Below are positions 36,401-48,804 of a DNA stretch of 64,000 nt, in pieces; within the stretch, counting starts at the first letter, position 1; the number at the start of each line of letters is the position of its first letter. This DNA comes from Gossypium raimondii (taxonomy: Eukaryota; Streptophyta; Magnoliopsida; Malvales; Malvaceae). The stretch lies in the NCBI RefSeq assembly GCF_025698545.1, contig NC_068576.1:55216094-55280093 (forward strand), written 5' to 3'. The notes below the pieces were generated by a model. That model saw nothing but the letters and a program-made list of their open reading frames with translations, was not told the DNA's origin and did not search any database. The position numbers and the translations under genes are program-made.

Positions 36401-37320
36401 TTCGTTATTATCATTTAAAAATTATAACTATTTACCGGCCTAAATTGATTCAATTGGTTAGCAGCATTTAGAAGCTTCACAATGGTTCAATGGAACACCT
36501 TCAAAGCTTCATTATCAATACCATTTAGCTCCTAAAAATATTTTTCATTATCTAATGGGATTATTATTTGACACTAATGAATTTTTTAATTTTAGAAGTG
36601 GGATTAAAAAGTCATCATATGTATCTACAAGTGATTGAAAGAAATAAAACTAAAATATTATTCTTAAATATTTGGACTAAATTTAATTCCTAAATTAATC
36701 ATTATTGAAAAGATTTTATTTGAACAAAACCTTCTATTCAAACAAGTCATTTCATATAGTAAAACAAAACGAAAAACTGTCATACATTTCATTTATTTTT
36801 CTTTATTTTTATTAATTAAGAACATGTAACATATTAGTTCGGATAAATTATTTTATGGATCATTCCCACCACATTATTCATGGTCTCTTTCTAATTATTT
36901 AATGATATTTCAATACTTTTTTTCATGTCATTGATATATATTTTAGTAATTCTTTTACTATGAACCCCGAACCTTCTTTGAATCTTGAAGTTTAGGGTTC
37001 AATGTTTGAGTTTAGAATTCAGAGTTAATGTGTAGGATTTAGTGTTTTAAAATCTAGGATTCCAGATAATTTTTTTCAAAATTATGTGTCAATGTCATAA
37101 AAAAAATTACTAAATATCATTAAATAATTAAAAAAATCATTAATAATAAAGAAAGCAATCTTAAGGGTTAAGTAGGTTGACTATTTTACTAAAGCAAGTC
37201 TTAATAATCAAATTGTCCGGTCCCTATAGAAAACAGTCGTTCAACTTTATAACTGGGCCCAGTTATACAACCAATTGATATTAACACAATGTTAAATCGG
37301 ATTGGATAAATCTTTTTACG
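33421..37320. other. Mostly AT-rich spacer; a possible orphan exon near 35.7 kb
   Basis: 33.4-34.6 kb and 35.9-37.3 kb are AT-rich with nothing recognised. 34.7-35.8 kb is less AT-rich and looks transcribed or formerly genic. It contains a 49-codon ORF (35680-35829) with balanced composition (YDVNASVPYKVFFEVVDEST...) followed at 35794 by a GTACGT donor-like site. I could not connect it to other exons or to a family. Confidence 0.4.
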
Positions 37321-37445
37321 GACTTGAATCAGGATTCAAATCCGCTTCTGCCTCTATTCCTCTTTTTGTTCTTCATTTCCTTTGTTTTCCCTCTCCAAAT
37401 TACTAGGGTTTTGTTAAGCGCAGCTGCGTTTGACCTGCCTGATCG

Positions 37446-37966
37446 GTGAAAGTTAAATTCAGCATCAACTTTCGTGATTTTAAGGTGATTTCATTGAACT
37501 CCGCTGTGAAGTGTGTGTATGTGCGTTTTTTTTTTTGTAATTAGGGTTTTAGATACTGATTTTGCGTATTGGATGTTGAAGGACTTGACCGGTTTCTTTT
37601 TTTACGTCATACGGTACTGTTTGATTACCTACTTCAGTATTAGCTTTTCTTTGGAAGATTTGAATGATCGAACTTCTCGGCGGTATTTTATTTAATTTAA
37701 ATATGACTTGATTTGTGATCTTGCTTTGATTTTACTTGTCTAAATTCGAAATAAGTTTTTACTGTTGAATTAGCTCAATTGATTAAGTGTTCCCGACTGT
37801 TGCTAGGTTTGTAAGTAGACATGATAAAAGGGTTTTGAATTATTAGCTGCATATTGGTATTATTCTTTTATGTTAGTTTCCCTTTTGTTTGGATGTGTTT
37901 TTTTATTTTTTTGGAACTATAGTGAATTTAGCTATTTAATTTTGTGTAAATTGTTAAAGCTTTCAG
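37446..37966 (+). other. Putative 5'-UTR intron of the first KPNB1 gene
   Basis: The leader ends ...cctgatcg at a GTGAAAG donor and resumes after gctttcag, 12 bases before the ATG at 37979. The second gene has the same arrangement (gatcggtgaaag ... gctttcag, ATG at 43543). Shared structure supports a leader intron in both copies. Confidence 0.6.
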
Positions 37967-37978
37967 ATATATTAGGGG

Positions 37979-40690
37979 ATGGAAGTTACACAGGTGCTTT
38001 TCAATGCACAATCGATAGATGGGACTGTTCGGAAGAATGCTGAAGAAAGCCTGAAACAGTTCCAGGAGCAGAACCTTCCTGGTTTCTTGCTTTCACTTTC
38101 TGGAGAGTTGGCAAATGAGGAAAAACCTATTGAAACACGTAAATTAGCTGGTTTGATACTTAAAAATGCATTGGATGCTAAGGAGCAGCACAGAAAATTT
38201 GAGCTTGTTCAAAGATGGTTGTCGTTGGATGCTACTGCAAAGAGCCAGATTAAGGCATGCTTATTACAGACTTTGTCTTCTCCAGTATTCGATGCTCATT
38301 CAACTACATCTCAAGTCATTGCAAAGGTTGCTGGCATTGAGCTGCCCCAAAAACAGTGGCCCGAATTGATAGGTTCCCTTTTATCCAATGTTCATCAGAT
38401 CCCAGCTTATGCTAAGCAAGCCACTTTGGAGACGCTTGGCTATTTGTGCGAGGAGGTCTCCCCTGATGTTATTGATCAAGATCAAGTAAATAAAATACTT
38501 ACGGCTGTAGTTCAAGGTATGAGTGCATCTGAAGGAAATATTGATGTGAGGCTTGCAGCTACCAGAGCACTTTACAATGCACTCGGATTTGCTCAAGCGA
38601 ATTTCAGCAATGACATGGAGCGTGATTATATCATGAGAGTTGTCTGTGAAGCAACTTTGTCCCCCGAAGTGAGGATAAGGCAGGCTGCTTTTGAGTGTTT
38701 GGTCTCCATTTCTTCAACTTACTATGAGAAATTAACTCCTTACATCCAAGATATTTTTAACATCACATCAAAGGCTGTTAGGGAAGATGAAGAACCTGTT
38801 GCCCTTCAAGCCATTGAGTTCTGGAGTTCAATATGTGACGAGGAGATAGATATTTTGGAAGAATATGGAGGTGAATTCACTGGGGATTCTGATGTACCTT
38901 GCTTTTACTTTATCAAGAAGGCACTCCCGGCCCTTGTTCCTATGCTGTTGGAGACACTGTTAAAGCAGGAAGAAGATCAAGATCAGGATGAAGGGGCTTG
39001 GAATATTGCAATGGCTGGGGGAACATGTCTTGGTCTGGTTGCGCAGACTGTAGGAGATGATATAGTCCCTCTTGTTGTGCCATTTGTTGAGGAGAATATA
39101 ACGAAACCAGATTGGAGGCAGCGGGAGGCAGCAACTTATGCTTTCGGTTCAATCTTGGATGGCCCTTCTCCTGAAAAGTTAACACCTCTTGTGAATGTAG
39201 CTCTTACCTTCATGCTCAGTGCTTTGACAAAGGACCCCAATAGCCACGTCAAAGACACTACTGCCTGGGCCCTTGGACGTATCTTCGAATTCCTTCTTGG
39301 TTCGGCTGTAGATTTGCCTATTATCACTCAGGCAAATTGCCAACAGATAGTCACAGTTCTGCTACAGAGTATGAAGGACACTCCAAATGTTGCTGAGAAA
39401 GCCTGTGGTGCTCTCTATTTTCTTGCTCAAGGTTACGAGGGTGAAGGTGAACCATCTCCTCTAACTCCTTTTTTCCAGGAAATTGTCCAGTCCCTCCTCA
39501 CTGTCACTCACCGAGAAGATGTTGGGGACTCCCGGCTGAGGACTGCTGCCTATGAAACTTTGAATGAGGTGGTGAGATGTTCAACAGTTGAGACAGCTCC
39601 ATTGGTATTGCAATTGGTGGCTGTCATCATGATGGAACTTCATAACACCCTTGAGAGCCAGAAACTCTCATCTGAAGAAAGAGAAAAGCAGAGTGAACTG
39701 CAAGGCCTTCTTTGTGGTTGTTTACAAGTCATTATTCAGAAGCTTGGTTCATCAGAGACAACCAAGTACGCATTCATGCAGTATGCAGATCAGATCATGG
39801 GACTTTTCCTTAGGGTTTTTGCTTGTAGGAGTGCTACCGTACATGAGGAAGCCATGCTTGCTATTGGAGCTCTTGCTTATGCAACAGGAGCAGATTTTGC
39901 AAAATACATGCCGGAGTTTTATAGGTACTTGGAGATGGGTCTTCAGAATTTTGAGGAGTACCAGGTCTGTGCTGTGACAGTTGGTGTTGTGGGTGATATT
40001 TCCAGGGCACTGGAGGAAAAAATTGTGCCTTACTGTGATGGGATTATGACACAACTTCTCAAGAATTTGTCGAGCAACCAGTTGCATCGCTCCGTGAAGC
40101 CTCCCATATTTTCATGCTTTGGTGACATTGCATTGGCAGTGGGAGAGTATTTCGAAAAATACCTAATGTGGGCCATGTCTGCACTTCAGAGCGCAGCAGA
40201 TTTGTCCACCCATATAGCAGGTGATGATGAACTGGTAGAGTACACAAATTCCCTGAGAAACGGAATCCTGGAGGCATATTCTGGGATTTTCCAAGGGTTT
40301 AAGAACTCTCCCAAAACCCAGCTGTTGATTCCCTATGCACCTCACGTCCTCCAGTTCTTGGATGGCATATACATGGAGAAAGACATGTGAGTTCTATTAA
40401 ATAAAAGTCTACTGTTTTAAGCTTTTTCTCTAACTAATGACTATGTTTTCTAACGAGTGGTTATTAACTTAATGTTTTTTATTTCCTATAGGGATGATAT
40501 GGTCATGAAGACTGCCATTGGAGTCCTTGGTGATCTAGCTGATACATTAGGAAATCATGCTAGTTCTATGATACAGCAATCTGTATCAAGCAAAGACTTT
40601 TTGAATGAATGCTTGTCCTCAGAAGACCTTCTGGTTAAAGAATCTGCTCAATGGGCCAAGTTGGCCATTAGTCGTGCCATTTCTGTTTGA
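37979..40690 (+). CDS. KPNB1: Importin subunit beta-1 (KPNB1-like), tandem copy 1
   Basis: This encodes importin beta-1, the karyopherin that carries importin-alpha/NLS cargo, and some cargo directly, through the nuclear pore under RanGTP control. Exons 37979-40386 and 40492-40690 join in the Met codon of GIYMEKDM (AT|G) to give 868 aa, the usual length for plant KPNB1 (about 870). The N-terminal importin-beta/Ran-binding region is visible (NLPGFLLSLSGELANEEKPIETR). HEAT repeats run throughout, with the acidic segment EEDQDQDEGAWN near residue 335. The C terminus SEDLLVKESAQWAKLAISRAISV is complete. The frame is intact, with no sign of decay. Copy 2 starts MAMEV; this copy lacks the extra Met-Ala and starts MEVTQVLFNAQ. 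Part of a direct tandem duplication with 43543-46237. Confidence 0.95.
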
Positions 40691-40999
40691 GGGTGTTGCC
40701 ATTCGGCATTTTTTATTTTCTTTCGGAAATCCATGCAACCTGGTGTGTTTAAGTCGAGGTCTGAGATTGCATGTGTCAAGTCATCGCCATTGTCAAGGCA
40801 ACTGAAAGTTTCTAGTCTTCACGTTGTCACTAACTCTTGCATCATCATCATGGGGTCGGATTCTTATGTCATTCATGAAGTGGATTGGGATGGTTTCAGA
40901 GAATCAAACTTTTTATCTCCTTTGTCAAGTCATCCCGATTGTCAAGACAAATAAAGTCACTAGTCTTCACGTTGTCATTAACTCTTGCATCATCATGGA

Positions 41000-42840
41000 G
41001 TCGGGTTCCAATTTCATTCATGAAATAGGGGGAATCTTTCAAACTCGAACGGTTCAAAGGGGGAGGAATCAGCAACCGTAACATGTCTGATTCAATAACT
41101 AGTCAGGTACCTCGGTCACTTGCTGTATTACCGCTCTGCTTGTGATTTGTCAATTTAAGGTCCATTGGGATGAATGGCTGAGGATGTGGTTCAAGTGCGG
41201 CAATACTTCAAAGACATATCTCATGTACTGTATTTCACCATTGTCTCACCCAGTTTTGGTTCCCTAGTGTTCTGCCACATATTTTGTCAAGTACACATCA
41301 GTTGGGTTTCATTTAACCATCGCCGCTTCTTTTTTTATATTAATGGGGTTTGGTCCTTTTGGTACATATAAATGGAGTTTGGTCCTTTTGGTACATATAA
41401 ATGGAGTTTGGTGGGTATCCACATGCTGCATTTTTCTTTGTGGGGGAGGGGGGAGCATTCCATCCTGCATCCCATCATTGTTCTTTTGGTTTGCGTTTCT
41501 TTTTGGGTCCTTTGATTTGAATTTTACCAAATTCTGGAGTCAGTTTGTTCAAGTATCATGCATTCATTCATAAATTTCCTTTATTTTCCCTTTATATGCA
41601 ATATAAATTATATTATATTATATTTTATAGATTAAGGGATAAATATCAGAATTATAATGAGTTTTAGTCCGAAATGTAATTTGATTCATGGTCTTTAATT
41701 TAGTGCAATTTTACATATAAAATTTTAATTGTGATTCAAATGTATACCTTTAAAAATCTAAATACATTAAATTATTTATATATTGAATTAATATAGTTAT
41801 ATGTATATACAATATGTTAACATAAAATGATGTTATATCGATAATTATGTTAGTGATTTCTGAAAATTGAATCATATCAATATTTAGTTTACATGTAATT
41901 TTAAATTTTATTCCTGAATTTTATAGATAAAATTACCAACTGCATTACCTATAATATTTTATAATAATATATATAATTAAGGTTAAATAAGACATTCTAT
42001 AAAATAACTATTTAAATGGGATAGGAAGAATTTGAAGTTTATGAAAATATGTTCTAAGAGGACAAGATTGGATAACTTTGAATAAAATAATCGTACAGAT
42101 TTTGTAAGGAAGAACTTTTCCTTTTATAGTTATTAAAATCTGTCTTAATAATGGTATTACAACGAATTATTAACCGAAGTTTACGCCAACCACAAAATAT
42201 AAATGAAAAAGATAAGAGCTGAACCAGAAAGGGTTATTAACCATCTATTTAAATATATTATATTCTTTATTTTTGCAAATCTTTTATTGGATATTATCAA
42301 GTGGGTCCATGGTAATATATATCCATGTTTATTCACCTATAGTTTTATTTTTGTTTTTCTATACCATAATTAAAAGATGCCTAATTCTTTTTAGCTGTCA
42401 AGTGGAGGATGGTATCTATTTAAGCGTGTTCAAATGTATGTTTTTCAATTTATTATTATTTGTACTATACAAGGTATAATTTTATTTATAAACCCTTCTA
42501 ACTTTTAAATCCAATAAAAGAGTTACTTATAAACACTCAAATTTGGAATACGAATAATAAAATAAATATGAAGAATGTCAAAAAAAAAATTCTTTATTAA
42601 AAATCTCTTACATTATTGTTAAGAAAATATGGGAGTTACAATTCAATCCTCTGGTCTAGATTATTAAATATAAGCTAGAGGTTTGGAAAATAAGATAATC
42701 CTAAATTCAAATTATCATTTTAATAAAATAGTTAGGGAAGTAAAATACATTATCGTAATACATTTGAAATAAAATAAATTCAAAAACTAATTCCTTTTCA
42801 AAAAGTAAATTAAAAATTATATTGTTTGTATAAATTATTG
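41000..42840. other. 3' UTR and spacer between the two KPNB1 copies
   Basis: About 40.69-41.55 kb matches the sequence downstream of copy 2 in patches and is probably 3' UTR. A 29-bp unit (tggtccttttggtacatata...) is tandemly repeated at 41343-41410. From 41.6 to 42.8 kb the sequence is AT-rich with no gene. Confidence 0.5.
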
Positions 42841-43542
42841 AGTCCAGCTCCAAATCCGCGTCTCCTTCTCGTTCTTCCTTTTTTGCGTTTTCTCTCTCCA
42901 ATTATTACGTCTTATTCAGCCGCTCTTCTCCGATCGGTGAAAGGTAAAGCTTGCATCTGAATTTTAAGCTTATTTTGTTAAATTCCCCTCTACAAATTTC
43001 ATGTTAATTTGAAATTAGGGTTTCTAATAGTGATTTTGGATATTTGATATTGAATGCATTGATTCGCTTTCTGTTTATTTGTAATACAAGTTCAAGTGTT
43101 ATATTCATTTCCTTCCCAAGATTTGAATGATCGAATTTTTAAGTGTTGATTTTATTTAATTTAAATCTACTTCGATCTAGGTTTATCTTTGGTTTTATCT
43201 GTTACATTTCAGATTTTAAGTTTTTAATATCCAATTGGCACAATTGATCTTTAATATTCAAGTGTTCATTTCAGCTGCTAGGTAAGTAGAAATGACAATA
43301 GGGTTTTCTTGGACCGATTTGATTTTTCATTTATTTTTTAACTACATATTGGTTTTATTCTTGTTATTGTCATTTACTCTTTTCGATGAATTGTAAGGTA
43401 ACAGTATGCGTTTCCTTTTTATTTATTTTATTTTTGGTACCTTTTATGTTTTTCTGGAATGGGGTTTTAGAATATCTACCTTATTTACCTCTGACTTACT
43501 GTTTATCTCATTTATTGAATCATTGATGCTTTCAGAAATATT

Positions 43543-46237
43543 ATGGCTATGGAGGTTACGCAGGTGCTTCTGAATGCACAATCAATAGATGGAGCTGTGC
43601 GAAAAAATGCAGAAGATAGCTTGAAACAGTTTCAGGAGCAAAACCTTCCTGTTTTTTTGGTCTCGCTTTCTGGGGAGTTGGCAAACGAGGAGAAGCCTGT
43701 TGAAACACGTAAATTAGCGGGTTTGGTACTTAAGAATGCATTGGATGCCAAGGAACAACACAGGAAGTTTGAGCTTGTTCAAAGATGGTTGTCATTGGAT
43801 GGCAATGCAAAAAGCCAGATTAAGGCATGCTTGCTGACGACTTTGACATCTCCGGTATCGGATGCTCGTTCAACTGCATCTCAAGTCATTGCAAAGGTTG
43901 CTGGCATTGAGTTGCCACATAAACAGTGGCCTGAGTTAATAGGTTCACTTTTATCAAATGTTCATCAGCTACCAGCTCAAGCTAAGCAAGCCACTTTGGA
44001 GACGCTTGGATATTTGTGTGAGGAGGTGTCCCCTGATGTTATCGATCAAGATCAAGTAAATAAAATTCTTACAGCTGTAGTTCAAGGCATGAGTTCATCG
44101 GAGGGAAACACTGATGTGAGGCTTGCTGCAACCAGAGCACTTTACAATGCATTGGGCTTTGCGCAAGCAAATTTCAGCAATGACATGGAGCGTGATTATA
44201 TCATGAGAGTTGTCTGTGAGGCAACGCTGTCCCCAGAAGTGAGGATAAGACAAGCTGCTTTCGAATGTTTGGTATCCATTTCATCAACTTATTATGAAAA
44301 ATTAGCTCCATATATTCAAGATATTTTCAACATTACAGCAAAGGCTGTGAGGGAAGATGAGGAACCTGTTGCTCTTCAAGCCATTGAGTTTTGGAGCTCA
44401 ATATGTGATGAGGAGATAGATATTTTGGAAGAATATGGAGGTGATTTCACTGGTGACTCAGATATTCCTTGCTTTTATTTTATCAAGCAGGCGCTCCCTG
44501 CCCTCGTTCCTATGCTGTTGGAGACACTATTGAAGCAGGAGGAGGATCAGGATCAGGATGAAGGGGCTTGGAATATTGCAATGGCTGGTGGAACATGTCT
44601 TGGTTTGGTTGCACGGACTGTTGGAGATGATATAGTACCTCTTGTTGTGCCATTTATTGAGGAAAATATTTCAAAACCGGATTGGAGGCAGCGGGAGGCA
44701 GCAACTTATGCCTTTGGTTCAATCTTGGAGGGCCCTTCTCCAGAAAAGTTAATACCCCTTGTGAATGTTGCCCTTACTTTTATGCTCAGTGCTTTGACAA
44801 AGGACCCCAATAGCCATGTCAAAGACACAACAGCCTGGACCCTGGGACGTATCTTTGAATTTCTTCATGGTTCAGTTGTTGATTCTCCCATCATCAGTCA
44901 AGCAAATTGCCAACAGATTATTACAGTTCTGCTACAGAGCATGAAGGACACTCCAAATGTTGCTGAGAAGGCCTGTGGTGCTCTCTATTTTCTTGCTCAA
45001 GGTTATGAGGAGATGGGTCCATCATCTCCTTTAACTCCCTTTTTCCAGGAAATTGTCCAGTCCCTTCTCACTGTCACTCACAGAGAAGATGCCGGTGAAT
45101 CTCGGCTGAGGACTGCTGCTTATGAGACACTGAATGAAGTGGTGAGGTGTTCAACTGATGAGACTGCTCCATTGGTGTTGCAATTGGTTCCTGTCATCAT
45201 GATGGAGCTTCACAACACCCTTGAGGGCCAGAAACTCTCATCCGATGAAAGGGAAAAGCAGAGTGAATTGCAAGGCCTTCTTTGTGGGTGTTTGCAAGTC
45301 ATTATTCAAAAGCTTGGTGCATCAGAACCAACGAAATATGTGTTCATGCAGTATGCAGATCAGATTATGGGACTTTTCCTTCGGGTTTTTGCTTGTAGGA
45401 GTGCTACCGTACATGAGGAGGCCATGCTTGCTATTGGAGCTCTTGCTTATTCAACAGGAGCAGACTTTGCAAAATACATGCCGGAGTTTTATAGGTATTT
45501 GGAAATGGGTCTTCAGAATTTTGAAGAGTACCAGGTCTGCGCTGTGACAGTCGGTGTTGTGGGTGATATTTCCAGGGCACTGGAGGAAAAAATTGTGCCT
45601 TACTGTGATGGTATTATGACACAACTTCTCAAGAATTTGTCGAGCAACCAGTTGCATCGCTCTGTGAAGCCTCCCATATTTTCATGCTTTGGTGACATTG
45701 CATTGGCAGTGGGAGAGTATTTTGAAAAGTATCTAATGTGGGCCATGTCTGCACTTCAGAGCGCTGCAGAGTTGTCTACCCATATAGCAGGTGATGATGA
45801 ATTGGTAGAGTACACAAACTCCCTTAGAAACGGAATCCTGGAGGCATATTCCGGGATTTTTCAAGGGTTTAAGAACTCTCCCAAAACCCAGCTGTTGATT
45901 CCTTATGCACCTCACATCCTCCAGTTTTTGGATGGCATATACATGGAGAAAGACATGTGAGTTCTATTCAAATTTACAGTACTATGCCTTTCTAACCTGT
46001 GGTTATCAACTTATTTTAATGTATCTTATTTCCTACAGGGATGATGTGGTGATGAAGACTGCCATTGGAGTCCTTGGTGATCTAGCTGATACATTAGGAA
46101 GTCATGCTGGTTCTATGATACAGCAATCTGTCTCGAGCAAAGACTTTTTGAATGAATGCTTGTCTTCAGAAGACCTTATGATTAAAGAATCTGCTGAATG
46201 GGCCAAGTTGGCCATTAGTCGTGCCATTTCTGTTTGA
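43543..46237 (+). CDS. KPNB1: Importin subunit beta-1 (KPNB1-like), tandem copy 2
   Basis: This is the second intact importin beta-1 gene. Exons 43543-45956 and 46039-46237 splice at the same AT|G codon as copy 1, giving 870 aa. The start MAMEVTQVLLNAQSIDG matches the N terminus I remember for Arabidopsis KPNB1. Most residues are identical to copy 1. Differences are scattered and mostly conservative, for example EEMGPSSPLTP here against EGEGEPSPLTP, and the ISKPDWRQREA and HGSVVDSPI segments. Both copies share intron position, leader intron structure and downstream sequence, so the duplication included flanks (unit about 5.5 kb). Exon and flank differences are substantial at synonymous sites, so the duplication is not very recent. 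Both probably work in nuclear import; subfunctionalisation cannot be judged here. Confidence 0.96.
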
Positions 46238-48180
46238 GGGTGTTGCCATTCAGCATGTTTATTTCTTTTCGAAGTCCATGCATTTGGGAATGTCTAGGGT
46301 CTTGGGTTGCATGTGTCGTGTCATCACCATTGTCAGACAACAGAAGTTACCAGTCTTTATGTTGTCACTAACATTTGCATCAGCATCATGGGGTCAGATT
46401 CCATTTTTTTTAATCATGAACGAACTGGATACAGACAATTTCAGAGAAGTCAACGAACGCCTGCATAAAGAGAATATCTTTTGGTCTTGAATGAGCGGAG
46501 TAGGGGGAGGGAATCATGAATTTGGACATGCATAAGGAGTGGAGTCAGGTAGCTCGATCACACTTACATGTCAACACGAGCATCAGTTTTGCCTTTATCG
46601 TGGTTTTCTCCCAGTAAATCTAGTTTGATGGAATGGATGATCAATCATCTGGTTCAAACAACGCTGCAGCACTTTAAAGAAATCTCAACTGCTGCAAATC
46701 AACCATTGTCAGTCCTTATTCCATCACCTATCACTCCTTATTTTTGAAGCTCAAATCTGCATATTTATGAAGTAAGTACTTCCGGCTGGCTTGTATTTAA
46801 ATCTCCTCTGCTTCATTTATACATTTTGGTTCGGGGTCGGGTCGAGGATTAACCACATTCAGCATTGCATTCATTAGAATTCATTTCAATCGTTAGTTTT
46901 ACTTAGTTTGGGAGTCAAAATTGTTCCATCTCATGCATTCATAGAATTTTTCTGTCTTTTGCGTTTCTTTGGGGTATACAACTGTTTTTCCTTTTGCTGT
47001 TCTTTTTTTTATAAATGTATTTTTGGTTATCACTGCTTAGAGAAAAGTGATACTATTATAATCACAATTTGGGCATATGACATTAAACAAAGTTTAATGA
47101 GGCAACTTATTTCTGTGTTGCCTTATTATTATTATAATATTATTATTATTGGTTTTAATGAAATTGAGGCTATAATGCATGTAGAAGATAAAATACACCC
47201 TGAAGGTGGTGCTCCCGTTAATGGAGAAAAATGAAGTGGCCAAATTTCAACTCTCTCTCTCTCTCTGTCCCAATTTTTTTTTTTTCGTTTGATTTCATCT
47301 GATCTTTAGGCCACTAATTTCCCCTTTGAATTTAAGCCTCTTTGCATTGAAAGCGATATTGAAAACCTTTTTCTTTTTAAATTGTTTTTTATTTCAAGCA
47401 TGAGGATCTAAAGCCACTATACTCAATAAAATTGATGTTTGGTACCACGGATATAAAGAAGGGAATTTTCATTTTTAGAGCCACTATTCTCCACTGCTTA
47501 TTAATGATACACAGGTGGAATGAAATTGGAATTTGCAGGTCTCCACTTTCTAAAATAAAAATTAAATGCAAAATTAACCGTACCGCATTTTTTTAATTAA
47601 ATTTGATATTTAAATTATTAATTTCATCTTATTTGATTTAAAAAGTGGAGTAATTATTAATTGGTAGTTTAATTATCATTTTTAATCAAAAGAAGTTTTA
47701 AATACCTAAATAGAAAATGCTATATAATTTGAAGGTTATTTTTATGCCTCTAAAAGACGATGAACAATTTTTTTTTACAAATTTAGTACAATATAATGAT
47801 TTCTTTACAAGAGATTTAACTATTGTTTTTTTCTAGGGGTTATATAAATACATATCCAAAAAGATTCATTTAACCCTAAAATTGGAAAGGGTAGGGGTAC
47901 ATTGAGCCATGCAAAGGAAAAGGGGGGTAACCAGTGTGTTTGTGGTATTGTGTTGTATAAAATGATACAAAATGGTTTTGCCATTTTATGATGTAGACAA
48001 TATATAGAAACAGTGTAGTTGACTTTGAAGGAATTGTGTGGGGGGAATGAATGCACACCATCATTCTTCTGTTGCTATTGGGTGGGGTCTGAGAGGACTG
48101 TGGATATGCAGTGCACCCAGCCCACCACCTTCACAACTGCATACAATAACCTTAAGTTTAGCTTGCTGTCCTGTCTAATA
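46238..48180. other. Spacer between KPNB1 copy 2 and the PSY-type gene
   Basis: The first few hundred bases are the probable 3' UTR of KPNB1 copy 2. A CT microsatellite lies at 47251-47266. The open frame at 46908-47234 is hydrophobic low-complexity text in T-rich DNA and is not supported as a gene. Confidence 0.5.
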
Positions 48181-48227
48181 TTCTCACCATGGACATAAAT
48201 ATATGCATATTGAACCTCAGCTACCAA

Positions 48228-48235
48228 TATAAAAG
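48228..48235 (+). promoter_or_regulatory. TATA box of the PSY-type peptide gene
   Basis: TATAAAAG lies 53 bases upstream of the ATG at 48288, leaving a short leader. The motif and spacing fit a plant core promoter. Confidence 0.6.
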
Positions 48236-48287
48236 CACAGCTTCCCTTGCCCATTATTCCACATATTCATTTAATAAAATATCAGCC

Positions 48288-48804
48288 ATGGCAGCAGCTC
48301 CTTGGTTCAAGACTTTTCTTCTGGTGTCGTTGCTCCTCCTCATGCCTTTCTCTCATGGTATTTATTTATTTATTTATTTAATACTCTAAGCTTACATATA
48401 TGTACTAACCAAATCAGTGACGAGAGAGTACCACTTGTTTTTGTTGTTGTGGTCAGGCATGGTTGAAGAAGGGCTTCATGGTGGCATGAAGCAAGCTGCA
48501 GATTACTCAGTTAAACAGGTATTCCTCATTCCTTCCACAATTAATCTTTGAGCTTTGCTTGTATATATGCATTGTAAATTAACGCAGATAATGTAGGTAT
48601 AAATTCAATTATATATACATATATATATTTGGGGAAATGGTGTTGATGATTTTAATTATAATAAAGGGTGGGAAGGAGATGATGATGATCCAAATGAGGA
48701 CAGTGAGGAAGCTGATGATGCTGGGTGGAATGCAAGATTATGATGATACTGGCGCTAACCAAAAGCACGAGCACGACCCTAGGAAGAAACCTGGCAAGCC
48801 TTGA
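48288..48804 (+). CDS. Secreted peptide precursor of the PSY (tyrosine-sulfated) type, three exons
   Basis: Exons 48288-48357, 48457-48518 and 48667-48804 join in phase to encode 89 aa. Residues 1-24 are a signal peptide (MAAAPWFKTFLLVSLLLLMP). The middle is a variable, Met- and Lys-rich prosegment. The C terminus carries DYDDTGANQKHEHDPRKK (Tyr at residue 69). This fits the PSY signature known from Arabidopsis PSY1 and bacterial RaxX: Asp-Tyr with acidic neighbours for tyrosylprotein sulfotransferase, then a small residue-Ala-Asn and a His a few residues on. PSY peptides are secreted and perceived by leucine-rich-repeat receptor kinases to balance growth against stress. The short exons make the gene easy to miss. 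Family assignment rests on one motif, the signal peptide and the size; processing and sulfation are inferred. Confidence 0.8.

Noticed and set aside
46908..47234. 108-aa + strand frame downstream of KPNB1 copy 2
   Set aside because: Phe/Ile/Tyr-rich translation of AT-rich 3' sequence; copy 1 has no counterpart.
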